DNA from: an uncultured Alphaproteobacteria bacterium
GTDB taxonomy: Bacteria > Pseudomonadota > Alphaproteobacteria > HIMB59 > GCA-002718135
Assembly (NCBI GenBank): GCA_902541435.1
Contig: CACBQR010000005.1
Location: 1-42,162, forward strand
Reading direction: 5' to 3'
DNA: 42,162 bases
A program made the translations under genes and the position numbers. A model generated the notes under the pieces. It was not told the DNA's origin. It searched no databases and worked only from the letters and a program-made list of their open reading frames with translations. The first letter of the stretch is position 1. Every line of letters starts with the position of its first letter. Shown piece by piece: positions 37,155 through 42,162 of this stretch.

Positions 37155-38384
37155 ATGGCAATTAAAGTTTTAATGCCTGCATTATCACCCACAATGTCAG
37201 AGGGTGTAATTAATAAGTGGTTAGTTAATATTGGTGATACTGTTTCAGCTGGAGATATTTTAGCTGAAATTGAAACAGATAAAGCAACAATGGAAGTTGA
37301 GGCAGTTGATGAGGGAGAAATTACACATTTAATTGATACAACACCAGATAAACAAATTGCTGTTAATTCTGTCATTGCCCTAATCAATGGTAGAAAAGAA
37401 GAAAGATTAGAAGATTATAATGATAAAGATCAAACTGTAAGCAGTGAAGAAAAAAATGAAGTTTCAGAAACACCTAAAGTAAATACTGAAGTAGATAACA
37501 GTCAAATAATAGAAAGGAGTAACGATTCAAACACTAAACAAAATACTAATTTTGCTTCACCGTTTGTTAAAAAATTTTCGAAAGATAACAATATTGATCT
37601 AACACTTGTTAAAGGGTCTGGACCTGATGGTAGGATAATAAAAAAAGATATTCAAAATTTTGAACTTCATATCAATGATGAAAATATTTCAGTAATTGAG
37701 CCATCTAGTATTAGAAAAATAATTGCTGAAAGAACAACACAAACAAAAAACGAGGTTCCACATTTTTATCTTACTATTGAAACAAGAATGGATAAGCTAA
37801 TAAATTTAAGAAAAAAAATTAATTTAAATAGTGATATCAAAATCTCTTTTAACGACCTTATTGTTAAAGCATGCGCAATGGCAATGGCCAAAAATCCAGA
37901 GACAAATATTTCTTGGGTCAATGGTAAAATCCATCAATATAAAAATATCGATATTGCTATTGCGGTAGCTTTAAAAGAAGGATTAATTACTCCTATTGTA
38001 AAACAAGCTGATACAAAAGGATTGGCTGAAATCTCAACAGAAATAAAATCACTAGTAAAAAAAGCTAATCAAAATAAATTATTACCAGAAGAGTATAGTG
38101 GAGGATCTATAACTATCTCTAATTTAGGTATGTTTGGCATAGCAGAATTTCAAGCAATTATTAACCCGCCACAATCAAGTATTATTGCAATTGGATCTAT
38201 AATTGAAAAACCCGTTGTTTACGCTGGCAATATTGAAATAGGGCATACAATGAAATCTACTATTTCGGCAGATCACAGATCATTAGATGGTGCCGTTGCG
38301 GCAAAATTACTCAAAGATTTTGGCGATATTTTAGAGGATCCTTTTCAAATATGGTTGAATAGCTTGGATATGGAAGTTATTTAA
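37155..38384 (+). CDS. pdhC: Pyruvate dehydrogenase E2, dihydrolipoyl acetyltransferase
   Basis: The core of the pyruvate dehydrogenase complex: passes the acetyl group from lipoate to CoA. It has 409 residues. A single lipoyl domain (about 1-78, Lys in [16 protein letters not shown]) is followed by an acidic linker. The E1/E3-binding domain is about 133-170 (FVKKFSKDNNIDLTLVKGSG). The catalytic domain runs from about 180 and contains SFNDLIVKACAMAMAKNPE, SITISNLGMFGI and the active-site His in SADHRSLDGAVAA. In most relatives lpd (E3) follows; here lipA follows after five bases, so E3 must be encoded elsewhere. Confidence 0.97.
   Translation: MAIKVLMPALSPTMSEGVINKWLVNIGDTVSAGDILAEIETDKATMEVEAVDEGEITHLIDTTPDKQIAVNSVIALINGRKEERLEDYNDKDQTVSSEEKNEVSETPKVNTEVDNSQIIERSNDSNTKQNTNFASPFVKKFSKDNNIDLTLVKGSGPDGRIIKKDIQNFELHINDENISVIEPSSIRKIIAERTTQTKNEVPHFYLTIETRMDKLINLRKKINLNSDIKISFNDLIVKACAMAMAKNPETNISWVNGKIHQYKNIDIAIAVALKEGLITPIVKQADTKGLAEISTEIKSLVKKANQNKLLPEEYSGGSITISNLGMFGIAEFQAIINPPQSSIIAIGSIIEKPVVYAGNIEIGHTMKSTISADHRSLDGAVAAKLLKDFGDILEDPFQIWLNSLDMEVI
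37164..37312 (+). repeat. Lipoyl-domain coding repeat, copy 2 (pdhC)
   Basis: Second copy of the repeat at 35784-35932, 1380 bases away in the same orientation and codon register. Recombination between the copies would give an in-frame fusion that deletes the E1-beta domain, so selection must act against it. Confidence 0.75.
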
Positions 38385-38389
38385 CTCAT

Positions 38390-39327
38390 ATGAGTGGTCC
38401 ACGTCATCCTGAAAAGGTTAAAAATAAATCAAATCCAATACCTAAAAAACCAAGTTGGATTAGAGTAAAGGCACCTATTTCAAAATTTTTTAAAGAAACA
38501 AATAAGCTTTTAAAAGAAAAAAAAAATTGTAACTGTGTGCGAGGAAGCAGCATGTCCAAATATAGCAGAGTGTTGGCAAAAAAAACATGCAACATTTATG
38601 ATACTAGGAGATATTTGTACTAGAGCCTGTGCATTTTGTAATATTAAAACTGGTAAACCACATTTTATTGATCACGGTGAAGCCATTAGAATTGCTGAGT
38701 CAGTTAAACAATTAAACTTAGAACATGTTGTTATTACTAGTGTTGACAGAGATGATTTAATAGATGGTGGGGCATTACACTTTATTAATGTGATTGATTC
38801 AATTAAATCTCTAAACCCAAATTGTACTATTGAGATATTAACACCTGATTTTAAAAATAAACCTGAAGCAATAGATATTTTATCAAAAAAATTTACCTGA
38901 TGTTTTTAATCACAACTTAGAAACAGTACCAAGATTATATCCTTCAATTCGACCGGGCTCACGATACTTTGTAAGTTTAAATTTACTTAGTCAAATTAAA
39001 GAAAAAAATCCAAGTATATTTACAAAATCAGGTCTAATGGTTGGTTTAGGTGAAACTAAAGAAGAGGTTTATCAAGTAATGGATGATTTGAGAGCAGCTA
39101 ATGTTGATTTTATTACTATAGGACAATACTTACCGCCAACACCAAAGCACGCTAAGCTGGAAAAATTTATTACTCCTGAAGAATTTGAGGAATACAAAAA
39201 AATGGCATACGCAAAAGGATTTCTAATGGTGGCATCATCACCACTTACTCGCTCTAGTTATCACGCATCTGATGATTTTAAAATCATGCAAGAAAATAGG
39301 AAGAATAAACTCTATTCAATTCAATGA
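38390..39327 (+). pseudogene. lipA: Lipoyl synthase LipA, interrupted by two single-base frameshifts
   Basis: A radical-SAM enzyme that inserts sulfur into octanoyl-lysine on the lipoyl domains of PdhB and PdhC. The gene is spread over three frames. MSGPRHPEKV...LLKEKK runs into an A10 run (38517-38526). Reading with nine A gives [18 protein letters not shown], the first cluster site, then [13 protein letters not shown] (CxxxCxxC). A second break occurs at an A7 run (38885-38891). With six A the frame continues as [18 protein letters not shown] to LMVGLGET and [11 protein letters not shown]. Removing one A from each run restores a 311-residue protein with all key motifs. Sequencing error, recent decay or slippage are all possible. 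The end overlaps coq10 by four bases. Confidence 0.9.
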
Positions 39328-39761
39328 AATCATCAAATAGGGAGGAGATAGTCGATCATGACGCAAAGGGTCTTTTTGATATTGTTTTAGATATTGAGAG
39401 TTACCCATATTTTATTCCTTGGTGTTCAGCAATGAGAATACATTCAAAAAATAAAAATGAAATTTATGCTGATATGGTCGTATGGTATAAATATTTTATG
39501 CCTCAAACTTTTGGTTCACACGTAACATTTGATAAAAAAGAACTCTCAATTAGCACAACTTATATTAAAGGACCTCTGAAAGACTTAAAAACCAATTGGA
39601 TTTTTGAATCATTAAAAAAAAACCAAACACGAATTCATTTTAATGTTGAATTTGAGTTTACAAGATTTTTTCATCAAAAAATTGCTGAAGCTTTTTTTCC
39701 ATTGATCGAAAATAAAATGATTGAATCATTTAAAATGCGAGCTGATGAAATTTTAGATTAA
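39324..39761 (+). CDS. Coq10/RatA-type START-domain protein
   Basis: A 145-residue helix-grip (START/polyketide-cyclase-like) protein. Typical features are [19 protein letters not shown] at the N-terminus, a central [19 protein letters not shown], and a long C-terminal helix [20 protein letters not shown]. Database names call this family RatA toxin, but in alphaproteobacteria, next to lipA, it is more plausibly a ubiquinone-binding Coq10 homologue supporting respiration. No antitoxin gene (ratB) is adjacent. The ATG overlaps the lipA stop, and the 3' end overlaps pncC by nine bases tail to tail. Confidence 0.88.
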   Translation: MKSSNREEIVDHDAKGLFDIVLDIESYPYFIPWCSAMRIHSKNKNEIYADMVVWYKYFMPQTFGSHVTFDKKELSISTTYIKGPLKDLKTNWIFESLKKNQTRIHFNVEFEFTRFFHQKIAEAFFPLIENKMIESFKMRADEILD

Positions 39762-40217
39762 TTGATTAATTTTGCTAAATATAAAATCTCTGGTTTTTCT
39801 CTGTATTTCCAATCGTTTTCCTTTGTATATTTTCTTGAAAATATAATTACTTTTATTAACTTTAATTCCAATATACACTAATCCTACTGGCTTTAATTTT
39901 GTCCCACCATTAGGACCTGCTATACCAGTTGTAGAAATGCAGATTTTTGTTTTTTCATTTTTGTACAGACCATTTATCATATCCTCAGCTACTTCTTTAC
40001 TTACAGCTCCAAATTTAGAGAGATTACTTTTTGAAACAGATAAATATTTAGATTTAGCTTTATTAGAATAACTAATAATCCCGTAAGAGAAAATTTTTGA
40101 AACTCCACTATATTTGGTAATAGTGTTTGTTATTAGCCCACCTGTGCATGACTCAGCAACTGAAATTGAGATATTTTTTTTTATTAATTTATCTATAACT
40201 TTTTTAATAATAACCAT
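39753..40217 (-). CDS. pncC: Nicotinamide-nucleotide amidase, CinA C-terminal family
   Basis: Deamidates nicotinamide mononucleotide to nicotinate mononucleotide in pyridine nucleotide recycling. It has 154 residues corresponding to the C-terminal domain of CinA only. Motifs: SVAESCTGGLITNTITKYSG (about 18-37, with the catalytic Ser region), FSYGIISYSNKAKSKYLSV, GAVSKEVAEDM and STTGIAGPNGGTKLKPVGLV. It overlaps pgpA by 14 bases and lies tail to tail with coq10. The stand-alone form is common in proteobacteria. Confidence 0.92.
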   Translation of the reverse strand: MVIIKKVIDKLIKKNISISVAESCTGGLITNTITKYSGVSKIFSYGIISYSNKAKSKYLSVSKSNLSKFGAVSKEVAEDMINGLYKNEKTKICISTTGIAGPNGGTKLKPVGLVYIGIKVNKSNYIFKKIYKGKRLEIQRKTRDFIFSKINQLI

Positions 40218-40680
40218 TTAAAATATAAAGAATTATTATTGTATATATTCCTGCTATTAAATCATCAAGAATTACACCAAAAGCTGATTTTAGTCTCCTG
40301 TCTACTATGTTGGCTGGAAAAATTTTTAATATATCAAAAAAACGAAATAAAATAAAAATTAACATTATTGTGACATAAGGATTTATTATTTTAATTTGAT
40401 CATAAAATATTAAAATTAAGTATACTCCTAAGAATTCATCAATAACTATTATTTTTGAGTCATGTGATTGGGTGTGTGAAGAGAATTTATTAATAAAAAA
40501 TAAAGATAGTAAAAAGATTACAAAAAAAATAACTACAAATATTTCTAAAGAAATAATTTTGTATTCAACAATAGGAAATAAAATAACTATTGATAAAAAA
40601 GATGCGAAGGTTCCTGATGGTATTAATTTAATATATCCAGCAAAAGATAAAGATACAAAAAAATTAGCTAACTTTATCAT
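40204..40680 (-). CDS. pgpA: Phosphatidylglycerophosphatase A
   Basis: Dephosphorylates phosphatidylglycerophosphate at the inner membrane, giving phosphatidylglycerol. It has 158 residues with about four hydrophobic segments. Family motifs are AGYIKLIPSGTFASFLS near the N-terminus, VIDEFLGVYLIL in the middle, and RFFDILKIFPANIVDRRLK followed by FGVILDDLIAGIYT. The reaction lies downstream of CdsA, encoded elsewhere in the window. It overlaps ispDF by 17 bases at its start and pncC by 14 at its end. Confidence 0.9.
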   Translation of the reverse strand: MIKLANFFVSLSFAGYIKLIPSGTFASFLSIVILFPIVEYKIISLEIFVVIFFVIFLLSLFFINKFSSHTQSHDSKIIVIDEFLGVYLILIFYDQIKIINPYVTIMLIFILFRFFDILKIFPANIVDRRLKSAFGVILDDLIAGIYTIIILYILNGYY

Positions 40681-41803
40681 CTGTTATATGAACTATTGAC
40701 TCGGCTGCAATTCCTTCACCATTACCAATAAAACCAATTTTTTCATTTGTAGTTGCTTTAATGGATACAGAGTTGTTTTCAATTTGAAGTAATGTTGAAA
40801 TATTTTTAATCATTTTTGAAACATATTTATTAATTTTAGGTTTTTCAGCTATTATATTTATATCTAGATTGATTACAGAATAACCTTTTTCTTTGAGTTT
40901 ATTTCTACAATAAATAATGAACTTAGATGAATCTGCATTTTTCCACTTTTTATCTGTGTTTGGAAAGTGATAACCTATATCTCTCATAGAAAGTGCTCCA
41001 AAAATACTATCACAAATTGCATGCAGTACAACGTCTGCATCAGAATGACCAATCAATTTAGAGAAAGGAATTTTAATGCCTCCTAATTTTAATCCATTTT
41101 TGGAATTTTTATCAATTTGATGAATATCGTAGCCAATACCGTATTTTGTTATCGGTTTTTTGTATAAATTAAATAATTGAATATCTTCTGGGTAAGTAAT
41201 TTTAATATTATTTTTCTCACCTTTGATCAAATTTATTTTCATTTTTGATTTTTGTAACAATCCTGCATCATCATTAAATTCAAAATTTTTATATTTGATA
41301 TGTTCTTTTAATATTAAATTATAATTAAAACCCTGGGGTGTTTGCACGTTAATTGCTTTTGTTTCCAATTTACTTTTCTTTATTAATTGTCTGTCATTAT
41401 ATTCAACATATGGAATAGCATTAGTATTTTTGCCTAATTTGGATATAATTTTATTAATTAATTTATTACTACATAAAGGACGTGCAGCATCATGTATTAA
41501 TACATTTTTAATTTTAAATTTTTTTAAATTTTTTAAAGCATTAAAAGATGAAATTTGTCTTGTAAGGCCAGGTTTTGAATAGGTAATTTTTATTTTCTCA
41601 GAAACAGCCTTATGATTAAAGTAAGTTTTTTGATATTTTTTATCTATTGAAATATTAATAATATCGAAGTTTGATAAATCTAAATTTGAAATAAAATAAT
41701 TTAAAAAATTTGTATTCCCAATTTTTAAGAATTGTTTTGGAATTTTTTGACCAAATCTCTTTCCTTTTCCACCAGCTAGAATTACAAGTGCATTTTTCAT
41801 CAT
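40664..41803 (-). CDS. ispDF: Bifunctional IspD/IspF (MEP cytidylyltransferase and MEcPP synthase)
   Basis: A fused enzyme of the MEP isoprenoid pathway. IspD (about 1-215) adds CMP to methylerythritol phosphate; its motifs are VILAGGKGKRFGQKIPKQFL and LIHDAARPLCS. IspF (about 222-379) cyclises the later intermediate; its motifs are YGIGYDIHQI with the metal-binding Asp and His, LIGHSDADVVLHAICDSIFGA, DIGYHFPNTD and KATTNEKIGFIGNGEGIAA. The fusion is typical of alpha- and epsilonproteobacteria. It works just after Dxr (encoded at 11912). Two adjacent ATG codons (MM) begin the frame; either could be used. Confidence 0.95.
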   Translation of the reverse strand: MMKNALVILAGGKGKRFGQKIPKQFLKIGNTNFLNYFISNLDLSNFDIINISIDKKYQKTYFNHKAVSEKIKITYSKPGLTRQISSFNALKNLKKFKIKNVLIHDAARPLCSNKLINKIISKLGKNTNAIPYVEYNDRQLIKKSKLETKAINVQTPQGFNYNLILKEHIKYKNFEFNDDAGLLQKSKMKINLIKGEKNNIKITYPEDIQLFNLYKKPITKYGIGYDIHQIDKNSKNGLKLGGIKIPFSKLIGHSDADVVLHAICDSIFGALSMRDIGYHFPNTDKKWKNADSSKFIIYCRNKLKEKGYSVINLDINIIAEKPKINKYVSKMIKNISTLLQIENNSVSIKATTNEKIGFIGNGEGIAAESIVHITDDKVS

Positions 41804-41862
41804 TTTAATTTATATACTATATTATTTTACTATCATTATTTAAAAACTAACTAAAGTATACA
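41804..41862. promoter_or_regulatory. Divergent ispDF / ntrY intergenic region
   Basis: A 59-base, nearly pure A/T gap between two divergent genes that must hold at least one promoter. TATACT (41813-41818) could be a -10 for the forward gene, but several A/T hexamers fit equally well and no -35 stands out. TATACA at 41857-41862 is too close to the GTG. Confidence 0.3.
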
Positions 41863-42162
41863 GTGTTTAACCTATCAAAATTACTTAAATCTATTCATCT
41901 TTCAAGATTATCTTTTTATTTTTTAATCTTTTTAATCATATTGAGTTTTTCGATTACATTCTACTTAATGCTTCCAAATAATGATCTAGTAAAAGATCCA
42001 AGAAGACTACAATTTTTTTTATTGGCGGATGTAATTTTTGTTATTTTATTGATATCCATAATTATTAGACAAATTGTACTGATTTTGGTGAGAAGAAGAA
42101 AAAGTTATGATGAATCTCGATTATATATAAAATTTGTAAATTTATTTGCTGCGATGGCTTTA
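41863..42162 (+). CDS. ntrY: NtrY-type sensor histidine kinase, N-terminus (3' end outside window)
   Basis: Absent from the ORF track because it runs off the window. From GTG 41863 the frame is open to the end: 100 residues starting MFNLSKLLKSIHLS. A first helix lies at about 18-38 (YFLIFLIILSFSITFYLML), and a short periplasmic loop contains NNDLVKDPRRLQF. A second helix (VIFVILLISIIIRQIVLIL) follows, then a basic RRRKSYDESRLYIKFVNLFAAMAL segment. This is the layout at the start of NtrY, the membrane sensor paired with NtrX, often located near ispDF in alphaproteobacteria. Kinase domains are beyond the window, so the name rests on topology, the RL-x-x-KFVxLF motif and context. Confidence 0.7.
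   Translation, partial: MFNLSKLLKSIHLSRLSFYFLIFLIILSFSITFYLMLPNNDLVKDPRRLQFFLLADVIFVILLISIIIRQIVLILVRRRKSYDESRLYIKFVNLFAAMAL

Noticed and set aside
38517-38526. Programmed -1 ribosomal frameshift in lipA
   Set aside because: Restoring the frame requires moving one base forward at each site; -1 slippage would give the wrong frame.
39324-39761. RatA toxin of a toxin-antitoxin system
   Set aside because: The family name is historical; there is no adjacent ratB, and the lipA neighbourhood and START fold favour a Coq10-like ubiquinone role.
39757-39773. ATTAAT-TG-ATTAAT followed by TTT as a coq10 terminator
   Set aside because: It has a pure A/T stem and a short T-run and overlaps the pncC end; too weak to call.
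1-42162. CRISPR arrays, tRNA/rRNA genes, insertion sequences, prophage or defence islands
   Set aside because: No spaced direct repeats, tRNA-like cloverleaf in any gap, transposase motifs or phage proteins were seen; all gaps are under 100 bases.

Overview
The window is a gene-dense, strongly AT-rich stretch of an alphaproteobacterial chromosome. Three features point to Alphaproteobacteria: the gene order (rnj-DUF1467-proS-lolC-lolD-dnaE; rpsB through lpxB; ppiD-trpEGDC-moaC-lexA-gltX-gltA; tpiA-secG-pyrG-kdsA-eno-ftsB-pdhABC-lipA-coq10; ispDF next to an ntrY-like kinase), a PdhB with its own lipoyl domain, and a GTTC-N7-GTTC SOS box in front of lexA. The low G+C, the scarcity of intergenic DNA and the Lys/Asn/Ile-rich proteins suggest a streamlined, probably free-living marine lineage (SAR11- or HIMB59-like). 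The exact clade cannot be fixed without a database search.

Layout. 1-7665 (+): 3' part of RNase J, a small membrane protein, prolyl-tRNA synthetase, the LolC/LolD lipoprotein-release ABC transporter and DNA polymerase III alpha. 7666-19993 (+): a promoter and structured leader, then rpsB-tsf-pyrH-frr-uppS-cdsA-dxr-bamA-skp-lpxD-fabZ-lpxA-lpxI-lpxB, which joins translation, isoprenoid and phospholipid synthesis, outer-membrane assembly and lipid A synthesis. 19968-29544 (-): ppiD-trpE-trpG-trpD-trpC-moaC, then lexA-gltX-gltA behind an SOS box. 29594-39761 (+): tpiA-secG-pyrG-kdsA-eno-ftsB, then pdhA-pdhB-pdhC-lipA-coq10 behind a consensus-like promoter. 39753-41803 (-): pncC, pgpA and the fused ispDF. 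41863 to the end (+): N-terminus of an NtrY-type sensor kinase.

No tRNA, rRNA, CRISPR array, insertion sequence, prophage or toxin-antitoxin module is visible, and no gap between genes exceeds 100 bases. Neighbouring genes commonly overlap by 4-50 bases, several with TTG start codons.

I do not see a new multi-gene system; this is core metabolism. The points most worth a second look are: lipA broken twice by single extra A residues in poly-A runs; a hairpin/pseudoknot leader that can mask the rpsB ribosome-binding site; a lexA promoter that predicts a leaderless, self-repressed mRNA with gltX and gltA downstream; a 50-base out-of-frame dxr/bamA overlap where rseP is normally found; substitutions at normally invariant residues in UppS and CdsA; and a near-symmetric -10 element shared by ppiD and tpiA.
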